Positions 1 to 11,890 of a DNA stretch of 64,000 nt are shown piece after piece. The translations under genes and the position numbers were made by a program. The DNA lies in NCBI RefSeq assembly GCF_052857255.1, contig NC_135504.1:141944121-142008120 (forward strand), in the 5' to 3' direction. The DNA comes from Amblyomma americanum (lineage: Eukaryota; Arthropoda; Arachnida; Ixodida; Ixodidae). Every line of letters starts with the position of its first letter. Within the stretch, counting starts at the first letter, position 1. Below the pieces are notes generated by a model. That model did no database searches. It saw only the letters and a program-made list of their open reading frames with translations, and was not told where the DNA came from.

Positions 1-2183
1 AGAAACTCCGCGCTTGAAACACACCGCGCTGGAGAAACTCCGCGTTGGAGAAAGTCCGCGCTGGAGAAACTCCGCGTTGTATAAACTCCGCGCTGGAGAA
101 ACTCCGCGATGAAGAAAGTCCGCGACGGACAATCTCCGCGATGGAGAAACTCCGCGTTGGAGAAAAGTCCGCTCTGGAGAAACTCTACGCTGGAGAAACT
201 CCGCGCTGGAGCAACTCCGCGTTGGAGAAACTCCGCGCTGGAGAAACTCCGTGCTGCATAAAATCTGCGCTGGAGAAACTCCGGGCTGGAGAAACTCCGC
301 GCTGGAGAAACTCCGTGCTGGACAAACTCCGCGCTGGAGAAACTTCGCGTTGGAGAAACTGCGCGTTGGAGAAACTCCGCGTTGCAGAAATTCCGCGTTG
401 GAGAAATTCCGCGTTGGAGAAAGTCCGCGTTGGAGAAATTTCGCGTTGGAGAGAGTCTGCGATGGAGAAATTCCGCGCTGGAGAAACTCCGTGTTTGAAA
501 ACCTCCGAACTCTAGAAACTCCGCGATGGAGACACTCCGCGCTGGAGAAACTCCGCGTTGGAGAAAGTCCGCGTCGGAGAAGGTCCGCGGTGGAGAAAGT
601 CCGCGTTGGAGAAACTTCGCATTGAAGAAACGGCGCGTCGGAGATTCTCCGCGTTGGAGAAACTTCGCACTTGAAACACACCGCGCTGGAGAAACTCAGC
701 GTTGGAGAAAGTCCGCGTTTGAGAAACTCCGAACTGGAGAAGCTCCGCGCTCGAGATACTCCGCGGTGGAGAAACTCCGCGCTGGAGAAACTCCGTGTTG
801 GAAAAACTCTGTGTTGGAGAAATTCCGCCTTGGAGAAACTTCGCTTTGAAGAAACAGCGCGTTGGAGAAACTCCGCGTTAGAGAAAGTCCGCGTCGGAGA
901 AGGTCCGCGTTGGAGAAAGTCCGCGTTGGAGAAAATCCGTGTTGTAGAAGCTCCGCCTTGGAGAAACTTCGCGTTGAAGAAACTGCGCGTTGGAGAAACT
1001 CCGCGTTCGAGAAACTCCGCGCTTGAAACACACCGCGCTGGAGAAACTCCGCGTTGGAGAAAGTCCGCGTCGGAGAAGGTCCGCGTTGGAGAAAGTCCGC
1101 GTTGGAGAAAGTCCGCGTTGGAGAAACTCCGCGTTGAAGAAAGTCCGCGTTGAAGAAAGTCCGCGCTGGAGAAACTCCGCGTTGTATAAACTCCGCGATG
1201 AAGAAAGTCCGCGACGGACAAACTCCGCTATGGAGAAACTCCGCGTTGGAGAAAAGTCCGCTCTGGAGAAACTCTACGCTGGAGAAACTCCGCGATGGAG
1301 ACACTCCGCGCTGGAGAAACTCCGCGCTGGAGAAACTCCGCGCTGGAGAAACTCCGTGTTGGGGAAACTTCGCGTTGGAGAAACGGTGCGCTGGAGAAGC
1401 TCCGCGTTGGAGAAACTCCGCGCTTGAAACACACCACGCTGGAGAAACTCCGCGTTGGAGAAATTCTGCGTTGGAGAAGGTCCGCGTTGGAGAAAGTCCG
1501 CGTTGGAGAAAGTCCGCGCTGGAGAAACTCCGCGTTGTATAAACTCCGCGCTGGAGAAACTCCGCGATGAAGAAAGTCCGCGACGGACAAACTCCGCGAT
1601 GGAGAAACTCCGCGTTGGAGAAAAGTCCGCTCTGGAGAAACTCTACGCTGGAGAAACTCCGCGCTGGAGCAACTCCGCGTTGGAGAAACTCCGCGCTGGA
1701 GAAACTCCGTGCTGCATAAAATCTGCGCTGGAGAAACTCCGGGCTGGAGAAACTCCGCGCTGGAGAAACTCCGTGCTGGACAAACTGCGCGCTGGAGAAA
1801 CTTCGCGTTGGAGAAACTGCCGTTGGAGAAACTCCGCGTTGGAGAAACTCCGCGTTGGAGAAAGTCCGCGTTGGAGAGAGTCTGCGATGGCGAAATTCCG
1901 CGCTGGAGAAACTCCGCGTTTGAGATACTCCGAACTCTAGAAACTCCGCGATGGAGACACTCCGCGCTGGAGAAACTCCGCGTTGGAGAAAGTCCGCTTT
2001 GGAGAAGATCCGCGCTGGAGAAAGTCCGCGTTGGAGAAAGGCCGCGTTGGAGAAACTTCGCATTGAAGAAACGGCGCGTCGGAGATTCTCCGCGTTGGAG
2101 AAACTCCGCACTTGAAACACACCGCGCTGGAGAAACTCCGCGTTGGAGAAAGTCCGCGTTTGAGAAACTCCGAACTGGAGAAG
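1..2183. repeat. 16-bp minisatellite/satellite array, left arm
   Basis: Tandem units of consensus GGAGAAACTCCGCGTT run from the first base up to the SINE junction. The commonest variants change the last two bases (TT or CT), the AAACTCC core (AAAGTCC, AAACTTC, AAATTCC) or the CGCG core (CGTG, GCGCG). Named variant units recur in a fixed order: a TATAAA-bearing unit, a 17-bp unit (GAGAAAAGTCCGCTCTGG), a CATAAAATCTGCG unit and a TTGAAACACACCGCG unit. The array enters from outside the window, so its left border is unseen. This arm holds variants that look rare elsewhere, such as CTCGAG at 750-755 and GAAATTTC at 435-442. No gene is supported anywhere in it: open frames on both strands are translations of the repeat. 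Function is unknown; this is probably non-coding satellite DNA. Confidence 0.97.
2181..2183. repeat. Left copy of putative 3-bp target-site duplication (AAG)
   Basis: The SINE-free paralog reads GGAGAAGCTCCGCG at 736-749. Here GGAGAAG is followed directly by the SINE, and AAGCTCCGCG resumes after it at 2,425. The triplet AAG is thus present on both sides. Three bases is short for LINE-driven insertion, so this could instead reflect end-joining or chance next to an A/T-rich tail. Confidence 0.55.
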
Positions 2184-2424
2184 GCTGCGTTTTTATGGAG
2201 GAAAAACGCCAAGGCGCCCGTGTGCTGTGCGATGTCAGTGCACGTTAAAGATCCCCAGGTGGTCGAAATTATTCCGGAGCCCTCCACTACGGCACCTAAT
2301 CTTCCTTTCTTCTTTCACTCCCTCCTTTATCCCTTCCCTTACGGCGCGGTTCAGGTGTCCAAAGATATATGAGACAGATACTGCGCCATTTCCTTTCCCC
2401 AAAAAACCAATTATTATTATTATT
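2184..2424 (+). mobile_element. 5'-truncated tick SINE (Ruka-like, tRNA-derived family)
   Basis: This 241-bp insert is unlike the 16-bp repeat. In order it has a GCTGCGTTTTTATGGAGG start, a GATGTCAGTGCACGTTAAAG segment at 2,231-2,250, CCCCAGGTGGTCGAAATTA from 2,253, CCGGAGCCCTCCACTACGGC at 2,274-2,293, a pyrimidine-rich tract at about 2,299-2,340, a GATATATGAGACAGATACTG segment around 2,364-2,383, and an (ATT)5 tail. I recall this order as the body and 3' end of a SINE family very common in ixodid ticks, in which a tRNA-like head with A and B boxes precedes the GCTGCG motif. That head is absent, so the copy has lost its internal pol III promoter, a truncation typical of LINE-mediated retrotransposition. 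It encodes no protein. Open frames crossing it are chance. The family name is from memory; the element being a SINE and the truncation are inferences with good support. Confidence 0.8.
2410..2424 (+). repeat. (ATT)5 SINE tail microsatellite
   Basis: Five ATT triplets close the SINE and abut the right-hand AAG. Simple-sequence tails of this kind are expected at the 3' end of LINE-mobilised SINEs, and they fix the element's orientation as plus. Confidence 0.85.
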
Positions 2425-2427
2425 AAG
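2425..2427. repeat. Right copy of putative 3-bp target-site duplication (AAG)
   Basis: AAG precedes CTCCGCGCTCGAG, exactly where the empty paralog continues from 743. It pairs with 2,181-2,183. The exact edge is ambiguous by one base because the tail could be read as ending ATTA. Confidence 0.55.
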
Positions 2428-5117
2428 CTCCGCGCTCGAGATACTCCGCGGTGGAGAAACTCCGCGCTGGAGAAACTCCGTGTTGGAAAAACTCTGTGTT
2501 GGAGAAATTCCGCCTTGGAGAAACTTCGCTTTGAACAAACGGCGCGTTGGAGAAACTCCGCGTTAGAGAAACTCCGCGCTTGAAACACACCGCGCTGGAG
2601 AAACTCCGCGTTAGAGAAAGTCCGCGTCGGAGAAGGTCCGCGTTGGAGAAAGTCCGCGTTGGAGAAAATCCGTGTTGTAGAAGCTCCGCCTTGGAGAAAC
2701 TTCGCGTTGAAGAAACGGCGCGTTGGAGAAACTCCGCGTTCGAGAAACTGCGCTTGAAACACACCGCGCTGGAGAAACTCCGCGTTGGAGAAAGTCCGCG
2801 TCGGAGAAGGTCCGCGTTGGAGAAACTCCGCGTTGGAGAAACTCCGTGTTGTAGAAACTCCGCTTTGGAGAAACTTCGCGTTGAAGAAACGGCGCGTTGG
2901 AGATTATCCGCGTTGGAGAAACTCCGCACTTGAAACACTCCGCGTTGGAGAAAGTCCGCGTTGGAGAAGGTCCGCGTTGGAGAAAGTCCGCGTTGGAGAA
3001 AGTCCGCGCTGGAGAAACTCCGCGTTGTATAAACTCCGCGCTGGAGAAACTCCGCGATGAAGAAAGTCCGCGACGGACAAACTCCGCGATGGAGAAACTC
3101 CGCGTTGGAGAAAAGTCCGCTCTGGAGAAACTCTACGCTGGAGAAACTCCGCGCTGGAGCAACTCCGCGTTGGAGAAACTCCGCGCTGGAGAAACTCCGT
3201 GCTGCATAAAATCTGCGCTGGAGAAACTCCGGGCTGGAGAAACTCCGCGATGGAGAAACTCCGTGCTGGACAAACTCCGCGCTGGAGAAACTTCGCGTTG
3301 GAGAAACTGCGCGTTGGAGAAACTCCGCGTTGGAGAAACTCCGCGTTGGAGAAAGTCCGCGTTGGAGAAATTCCGCGTTGGAGAGAGTCTGCGATGGCGA
3401 AATTCCGCGCTGGTGAAACTCCGCGTTTGAGATACTCCGAACTCTAGAAACTCCGCGATGGAGACACTCCGCGCTGGAGAAACTCCGCGTTGGAGAAAGT
3501 CCGCTTTGGAGAAGATCCGCGTTGGAGAAAGTCCGCGTTGGAGAAACTCCGCGTTGTATTAACTCCGCGATGAAGAAAGTCCGCGACGGACAAACTCCGC
3601 GATGGAGAAACTCCGCGTTGGAGAAAAGACCGCTCTGGAGAAACTCTACACTGGAGAAACTCCGCGCTGTAGCAACTCCTCGTTGGAGCAACTCCGCGCT
3701 GGAGAAACTCCGTGCTGGACAAACGCCGCGCTGGAGAAACTCCGTGTTGGAGAAACTCCGCGCTGGAGAAACTTCGCGTTGGAGAAACTGCGCGTTGGAG
3801 AAACTTCGCTTTGAAGAAACGGCGCGTTGGAGAAACTCCGCGTTAGAGAAACTCCGCGCTGGAGAAACTCTGCGTTGGAGAAAGTCCGCGTCGGAGAAGG
3901 TCCGCGTTGGAGAAAGTCCGCGTTGGAGAAAATCCGTGATGTAGAAACTCCGCCTTGGAGAAACTTCGCGTTGAAGAAACGGCGCGTTGGAGATACTCCG
4001 CGTTGGAGAAACTACGCGCTTGAAACACACCGCGCTGGAGAAACTCCGCGTTGGAGAAAGTCCGCGTTGGAGAAGGTCCGCGTTGGAGAAAGTCCGCGTT
4101 GGAGAAAGTCCGCGATGGAGAAACTCCGCGTTGAAGAAAGTCCGCGTTGGAGAAAGTCCGCGCTGGAGAAACTCCGCGTTGTATAAACTCCGCGCTGGAG
4201 AAACTCCGCGATGGAGAACCTCCGCGACGGACAAACTCCGCGATGGAGAAACTCCGCGTTGGAGAAAAGTCAGCTCTGGAGAAACTCTACGCTGAAGAAA
4301 CTCCGCGCTAGAGCAACTCCGCGTTCGAGAAACTCCGCGCTGGAGAAACTCCGTGCTGCATAAAATCTGCGCTGGAGAAACTCCGGGCTGGAGAAACTTC
4401 GCGTTGGAGAAACTGCGCGTTGGAGAAACTCCGCCTTGGAGAAAGTCCGCGTTGGAGAAAGTCCGCGTTGGAGAGTGTCCGCGATGGAGAAACTCCGCGC
4501 TGGAGAAACTCCGTGGTGGGGAAACTTCGCGTAGGAGAAACGGCGCGTTGGAGAAGCTCCGCGTTGGAGAAACACCGCGCTTGAAACACACCGCGCTGGA
4601 GAAACTCCGCGTTGGAGAAAGTCCGCGTTGGAGAAGGTCCGCGTTGGAGAAAGTCCGCGTTGGAGAAAGTCCGCACTGGAGAAACTGCGCGTTGGAGAAA
4701 CTGCGCGTTGGAGAAACTCCGCGTTGGAGAAACTCTGCGTTGGAGAAAGTCCGCGTTGGAGAAAGTCCGCGTTGGTGAGAGTCCGCGATGGAGAAACTCC
4801 GCGCTGGAGAAACTACGCGTTTGAGAAACTCCGAACTGGAGAAACTCCGCGATGGAGACAATCCGCGCTGGAGAAACTCCGCGCTGAAGAAACTCCGTGT
4901 AGGAGAAACTCCGTGTTGGAGAAACTCCGCGTTGGAGAAACTCCGCTTTGGAGAAAGTCCGGGTTGGAGAAAGTCCGCGTTGGAGAGTCCGCGATGGAGA
5001 AACTCCGCGCTGGAGAAAAATCGGGCTGGAGAAACTCCGTGTTGGAGAAACTCCGCGTTTGAGAAACTCCGAACTGGAGAAGCTCCGCGCTGGAGATTCT
5101 CCGCGGTGGAGAAACTC

Positions 5118-8100
5118 CGCGTTGGAGAAACTCCGCGTTAGAGAAACTCCGCGCTTGAAACACACCGCGCTGGAGAAACTCCGCGTTAGAGAAAGTCCGC
5201 GTCGGAGAAGGTCCGCGTTGGAGAAAGTCCGCGTTGGAGAAAATCCGTGTTGTAGAAACTCCGCCTTGGAGAAACTTCGCGTTGAAGAAACGGCGCGTTG
5301 GAAAAACTCCGCGTTCGAGAAACTCCGCGCTTGAAACACACCGCGCTGGAGAAACTCCGCGTTGGAGAAAGTCCGCGTCGGAGAAGGTCCGCGTTGGAGA
5401 AACTCCGCGTTGGAGAAACTCCGTGTTGTAGAAACTCCGCTTTGGAGAAACTTCGCGTTGAAGAAACGGCGCGTTGGAGATTCTCCGCGTTGGAGAAACT
5501 CCGCACTTGAAACACACCTCGCTGGAGAAACTCCGCGTTGGAGAAAGTCCGCGTTGGAGAAGGTCCGCGTTGGAGAAAGTCCGCGTTGGAGAAAGTCCGC
5601 GTTGGAGAAACTCCGCGTTGAAGAAAGTCCGCGTTGGAGAAAGTCCGCGCTGGAGAAACTCCGCGTTGTATAAACTCCGCGATGAAGAAAGTCCGCGACG
5701 GACAAACTCCGCGTTGGAGAAAAGTCCGCTCTGGAGAAACTCTACGCTGGAGAAACTCCGCGATGGAGACACTCCGCGCTGGAGAAACTCCGCGCTGGAG
5801 AAACTCCGCGCTGGAGAAACTCCGCGCTGGAGAAACTCCGTGTTGGGGAAACTTCGCGTTGGAGAAACGGTGCGTTGGAGAAGCTCCGCGTTGGAGAAAC
5901 TCCGCGCTTGAAACACACCACGGTGGAGAAACTCCGCGTTGGAGAAAGTCCGCGTTGGAGAAGGTCCGCGTTGGAGAAAGTCCGCGTTGGAGAAAGTCCG
6001 CGCTGGAGAAACTCCGCGTTGTATAAACTCCGCGCTGGAGAAACTCCGCGATGAAGAAAATCCGCGACGGACAAACTCCGCGATGGAGAAACTCCGCGTT
6101 GGAGAGAAGTCCGCTCTGGAGAAACTCTACGCTGGAGAAACTCCGCGCTGGAGCAACTCCGCGTTGGAGAAACTCCGCGCTGGAGAAATTCCGTGCTGCA
6201 TAAAATCTGCGCTGGAGAAACTCCGGGCTGGTGAAACTCCGCGCTGGAGAAACTCCGTGCAGGACAAACTCCGCGCTGGAGAAACTTCGCGTTGGAGAAA
6301 CTCCGCGTTGGAGAAACTCCGCGTTGGAGAAAGTCCGCGTTGGAGAAAGTCCGCGTTGGAGAAGGTCCGCGTTGGAGAAAGTCCGCGTTGGAGAAAGTCC
6401 GCGCTGGAGAAACTGCGCGTTGGAGAAACTGCGCGTTGGAGAAACTGCGCGTGGGAGAAACTCCGCGTTGGAGAAACTCTGCGTTGGAGAAAGTCCGCGT
6501 TGGTGAGAGTCCGCGATGGAGAAACTCCGCGCTGGAGAAACAACGCGTTTGAGAAACTCCGAACTGGAGAAACTCCGCGATGGAGACAATCCGCGCTGGA
6601 GAAACTCCGCGCTGAAGAAACTCGGTGTAGGAGAAACTCCGTGTTGGAGAAACTCCGCGTTGGAGAAACTCCGCTTTGGAGAAAGTCCGCGTTGGAGAAA
6701 GTCCGCGTTGGAGAGTCCGCGATGGAGAAACTCCGCGCTGGAGAAAAATCGGGCTGGAGAAACTCCGTGTTGGAGAAACTCCGCGTTTGAGAAACTCCGA
6801 ACTGGAGAAGCTCCGCGCTGGAGATTCTCCGCGGTGGAGAAACTCCGCGCTGGAGAAACTCCGTGTTGGAGAAACTCTGTGTTGGAGAAGTTCCGCCTTG
6901 GAGAAACTTCGCTTTGAAGAAACGGCGCGTTGGAGAAACTCCGCGTTAGAGAAACTCCGCGCTTGAAACACACCGCGCTGGAGAAACTCCGCGTTAGAGA
7001 AAGTCCGCGTCGGAGAAGGTCCGCGTTGGAGAAAGTCCCCGTTGGAGAAAATCCGTGTTGTAGATGCTCCGCCTTGGAGAAACTTCGCGTTGAAGAAACG
7101 GCGCGTTGGAGAAACTCCGCGTTCGAGAAACTCCGCGCTTGAAACACACCGCGCTGGAGAAACTCCGCGTTGGAGAAAGTCCGCGTTGGAGAAAGTCCGC
7201 GTTGGAGAAAGTCCGCGTTGGAGAAACTCCGCGTTGAAGAAAGTCCGCGTTGGAGAAAGTCCGCGCTGGAGAAACTCCGCGTTGTATAAACTCCGCGATG
7301 AAGAAAGTCCGCGACGGACAAACTCCGCGATGAAGAAACTCCGCGTTGGAGAAAAGTCCGCTCTGGAGAAACTCTACGCTGGAGAAACTCCGCGATGGAG
7401 ACACTCCCCGCTGGAGAAACTCCGCGCTGGAGAAACTCCGCGCTGGAGAAACTCCGTGTTGGGGAAACTTCGCGTTGGAGAAACGGTGCGTTGGAGAAGC
7501 TCCGCGTTAGAGAAACTCCGCGCTTGAAACACACCACGGTGGAGAAACTCCGCGTTGGAGAAAGTCCGCGTTGGAGAAGGTCCGCGTTGGAGAAAGTCCG
7601 CGTTGGAGAAAGTCCGCGCTGGAGAAACTCCGCGTTGTATAAACTCCGCGCTGGAGAAACTCCGCGATGAAGAAAATCTGCGCTGGAGAAACTCCGGGCT
7701 GGAGAAACTCCGTGCTGGACAAACTCCGCGCTGGAGAAACTTCGCGTTGGAGAAACTGCGCGTTGGAGAAACTCCGCGTTGGAGAAACTCCGCGTTGGAG
7801 AAAGTCCGCGTTGGAGAAATTCCGCGTTGGAGAGAGCCTGCGATGGAGAAATTTTGCGCTGGAGAAACTCCGCGTTTGAGAAACTCCGAACTCTAGAAAC
7901 TCCGCGATGGAGACACTCCGCGCTGGAGAAACTCCGCGTTGGAGAAAGTCCGCTTTGGAGAAGATCCGCGTTGGAGAAAGTCCACGTTAGAGAAAGTCCG
8001 CGTTGGAGAAACTCCGCGTTGAAGAAAGTCCGCGTTGGAGAAAGTCCGCGCTGGGGAAACTCCGCGTTGTATAAACTCCGCGATGAAGAAAGTCCGCGAC

Positions 8101-9137
8101 GGACAAACTCCGCGATGGAGAAACTCCGCGTTGGAGAAAAGACCGCTCTGGAGAAACTCTACACTGGAGAAACTCCGCGCTGTAGCAACTCCGCGTTGGA
8201 GAAACTCCGCGCTGGAGAAACTCCGTGCTGGACAAACTCCGCGCTGGAGAAACTCCGTGTTGGAGAAACTCCGCGTTGGAGAAACTCCGCTTTGGAGAAA
8301 GTCCGCGTTGGAGAAAGTCCGCGTTGGAGAGTCCGCGATGGAGAAACTCCGCGCTGGAGAAAAATCGGGCTGGAGAAACTCCGTGTTGGAGAAACTCCGC
8401 GTTTGAGAAACTCCGAACTGGAGAAGCTCCGCGCTGGAGATTCTCCGCGGTGGAGAAACTCCGCGCTGGAGAAACTCCGTGTTGGAGAAACTCTGTGTTG
8501 GAGAAATTCCGCCTTGGAGAAACTTCGCTTTGAAGAAACGGCGCGTTGGAGAAACTCCGCGTTAGAGAAACTCCGCGCTTGAAACACACCGCGCTGGAGA
8601 AACTCCGCGTTAGAGAAAGTCCGCGTCGGAGAAGGTCCGCGTTGGAGAAAGTCCGCGTTGGAGAAAATCCGTGTTGTAGAAACTCCGCCTTGGAGAAACT
8701 TCGCGTTGAAGAAACGGCGCGTTGGAAAAACTCCGCGTTCGAGAAACTCCGCGCTTGAAACACACCGCGCTGTAGAAACTCCGCGTTGGAGAAAGTCCGC
8801 GTCGGAGAAGGTCCGCGTTGGAGAAACTCCGCGTTGGAGAAACTCCGTGTTGTAGAAACTCCGCTTTGGAGAAACTTCGCGTTGAAGAAACGGCGCGTTG
8901 GAGATTCTCCGCGTTGGAGAAACTCCGCACTTGAAACACACCTCGCTGGAGAAACTCCGCGTTGGAGAAAGTCCGCGTTGGAGAAGGTCCGCGTTGTAGA
9001 AAGTCCGCGTTGGAGAAAGTCCGCGTTGGAGAAACTCCGCGTTGAAGAAAGTCCGCGTTGGAGAAAGTCCGCGCTGGAGAAACTCCGCGTTGTATAAACT
9101 CCGCGATGAAGAAAGTCCGCGACGGACAAACTCCGCG
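5118..9137. repeat. 596-bp block duplicated at 3,424-bp spacing
   Basis: Positions 5,118-5,713 match 8,542-9,137 base for base at a constant offset apart from isolated changes. Two that I noticed are CTGGAG to CTGTAG near 8,770 and TTGGAG to TTGTAG near 8,995. The match breaks on the left at 5,117/8,541 and on the right at 5,714/9,138 (CGTTGG against CGATGG). The sequence between the copies is ordinary array. This is one of the recurrent 'TTAGAG ... TTGTATAAAC' blocks, also seen around 19.4, 22.9, 27.5, 40.3, 48.4 and 57.1 kb. Confidence 0.8.
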
Positions 9138-11890
9138 ATGGAGAAACTCCGCGCTGGAGAAACTCCGCGCTGGAGAAACTCCGTGTTGGGGAAACTTCGC
9201 GTTGGAGAAACGGTGCGTTGGAGAAGCTCCGCGTTGGAGAAACTCCGCGCTTGAAACAGACCACGGTGGAGAAACTCCGCGTTGGAGAAAGTCCGCGTTG
9301 GAGAAGGTCCGCGCTGGAGACAGTCCGCGTTGGAGAAAGTCCGCGCTGGAGAAACTCCGCGTTGTATAAACTCCGCGCTGGAGAAACTCCGCGATGAAGA
9401 AAATCCGCGACGGACAAACTCCGCGCTGGAGCAACTCCGCGTTGGAGAAACTCCGCGCTGGAGAAACTCCGTGCTGCATAAAATCTGCGCTGGAGACACT
9501 CCGGGCTGGAGAAACTCCGCGCTGGAGAAACTCCGTGCTGGACAAACCCCGCGCTGGAGAAACTTCGCGTTGGAGAAACTGCGCGTTGGAGAAACTCCGC
9601 GTTGGAGAAACTCCGCGTTGGAGAAAGTCCGCGTTGGAGAAATTCCGCGTTGGAGAGAGTCTGCGATGGAGAAATTCCGCGCTGGAGAAACTCCGCGTTT
9701 GAGAAACTTCGAACTCTAGAAACTCCACGATGGAGACACTCCGCGCTGGAGAAACTCCGCGTTGGAGAAAGTCCGCGTTGGAGAAGATCCGCGTTGGAGA
9801 AAGTCCGCGTTGGAGAAAGTCCGCGTTGGAGAAACTCCGCGTTGAAGAAAGTCCGCGTTGGAGAAAGTCCGCGCTGGAGGAACTCCGCGTTGTATAAACT
9901 CCGCGATGAAGAAAGTCCGCGACGGACAAACTCCGCGATGGAGAAACTCCGAGTTGGAGAAAAGACCGCTCTGGAGAAATTCTACACTGGAGAAACTCCG
10001 CGCTGTAGCAACTCCGCGTTGGAGAATCTCCGTGTTGGAGAAACTCCGCGCTGGAGAAACTTCGCGTTGGAGAAACTGCGCGTTGGAGAAACTTCGCTTT
10101 GAAGAAACGGCACGTTGGAGAAACTCCGCGTTAGAGAAACTCCGCGCTTGAAACACACCGCGCTGGAGAAACTCCGCGTTGGAGAAAGTCCGCGTTGGAG
10201 AAGGTCCGCGTTGGAGAAAGTCCACGTTGGAGAAAGTCCGCGTTGGAGAAACTCCGCGTTCAAGAAAGTCCGCGTTGGAGAAAGTCCGCGCTGGAGAAAC
10301 TCCGCGTTGTATAAACTCCGCGCTGGAGAAACTCCGCGATGGAAAACCTCCGCGACGGACAAACTCCGCGATGGAGAAACTCCGCGTTGGAGAAAAGTCC
10401 GCTCTGGAGAAACTCTACGCTGAAGAAACTCCGCGCTAGAGCAACTCCGCGTTCGAGAAACTCCGCGCTGGAGAAACTCCGTGCTGCATAAAATCTGCGC
10501 TGGAGAAACTCCGGGCTGGAGAAACTCCGTGTTGGAGAAACTCCGCGCTGGAGAAACTTCGCGTTGGAGAAACTGCGCGTTGGAGAAACTCCGCGTTGGA
10601 GAAACTCCGCGTTGGAGAAAGTCCGCGTTGGAGAAAGTCCGCGTTGGAGAGTGTCCGCGATGGAGAAACTCCGCGCTGGAGAAACTCCGTGGTGGGGAAA
10701 CTTCGCGTAGGAGAAACGGCGCGTTGGAGAAGCTCCGCGTTGGAGAAACACCGCGCTTGAAACACACCGCGCTGGAGAAACTCCGCGTAGGAGAAAGTCC
10801 GCGTTGGAGAAGGTCCGCGTTGGAGAAAGTCCGCGTTGGAGAAAGTCCGGGCTGGAGAAACTGCGCGTTGGAGAAACTGCGCGTTGGAGAAACTCCGCGT
10901 TGGAGAAACTCCGCGATGGAGACAATCCGCGCTGGAGAAACTCCGCGCTGAAGAAACTCCGTGTAGGAGAAACTCCGTGTTGGAGAAACTCCGCGTTGGA
11001 GAAACTCCGCTTTGAAGAAAGTCCGCGTTGGAGAAAGTCCGCGTTGGAGAGTCCGCAATGGAGAAACTCCGCGCTGGAGAAAAATCGGGCTGGAGAAACT
11101 CTGTGTTAGAGAAACTCCGCGTTTGAGAAACTCCGAACTGGAGAAGCTCCGCGCTGGAGATTCTCCGCTGTGGAGAAACTCCGCGCTGGAGAAACTCCGT
11201 GTTGGAGAAACTCTGTGTTGGAGAAATTCCGCCTTGGAGAAACTTCGCTTTGAAGAAACGGCGCGTTGGAGAAACTCCGCGTTAGAGAAACTCCGCGCTT
11301 GAAACACACCGCGCTGGAGAAACTCCGCGTTAGAGAAAGTCCGCGTCGGAGAAGGTCCGCGTTGGAGAAAGTCCGCGTTGGAGAGTGTCCGCGATGGAGA
11401 AACTCCGCGCTGGAGAAACTCCGTGGTGGGGAAACTTCGCGTAGGAGAAACGGCGCGTTGGAGAAGCTCCGCGTTGGAGAAACACCGCGCTTGAAACACA
11501 CCGCGCTGGAGAAACTCCGCGTAGGAGAAAGTCCGCGTTGGAGAAGGTCCGCGTTGGAGAAAGTCCGCGTTGGAGAAACTCCGCGCTGGAGAAACTACGC
11601 GTTTGAGAAACTCCGAACTGGAGAAACTCCACGATGGAGACAATCCGCGCTGGAGAAACTCCGCGCTGAAGAAACTCCGTGTAGGAGAAACTCCGTGTTG
11701 GAGAAACTCCGCGTTGGAGAAACTCCGCTTTGGAGAAAGTCCGCGTTGGAGAAAGTCCGCGTTGGAGAGTCCGCGATGGAGAAACTCCGCGCTGGAGAAA
11801 AATCGGGCTGGAGAAACTCTGTGTTGGAGAAACTCCGCGTTTGAGAAACTCCGAACTGGAGAAGCTCCGCGCTGGAGATTCTCCGCGGTG

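Larger units (their letters stand above)
45..2545. repeat. Paralogous ~1.44-kb duplication, one copy carrying the SINE
   Basis: Positions 45 to about 360 match 1,503 to about 1,818 at a spacing of 1,458 bp. After a 1-bp deletion and the loss of one 16-bp unit near 1,820, the spacing becomes 1,441 bp and holds to the SINE junction (740-742 pairs with 2,181-2,183). To the right of the insertion the match resumes at 743 and 2,428 (spacing 1,685 bp, which equals 1,441 plus the 241-bp insert and a 3-bp target duplication). Both copies share private variants, including CTCGAG at 750-755 and 2,435-2,440 and a GGAAAAACTCTGTG unit. They are therefore true paralogs, one with and one without the SINE, and the empty copy fixes the insertion boundaries. 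Confidence 0.85.

Noticed and set aside
17..33. TTGAAACACACCGCG units as a separate inserted element
   Set aside because: The unit occupies exactly the length of a normal monomer and recurs throughout in phase. It is a diverged monomer variant, not an insertion.
2253..2275. GGTGGTCGAAATTA as a pol III B box or tRNA gene
   Set aside because: It only loosely resembles GGTTCGAATCC, there is no matching A box or cloverleaf, and the region is recalled as the non-tRNA body of the SINE.
2112..2762. Open frames crossing the SINE (for example 2,112-2,372 plus and 2,235-2,762 minus)
   Set aside because: They join satellite translation to SINE sequence by chance. SINEs of this kind encode no protein.
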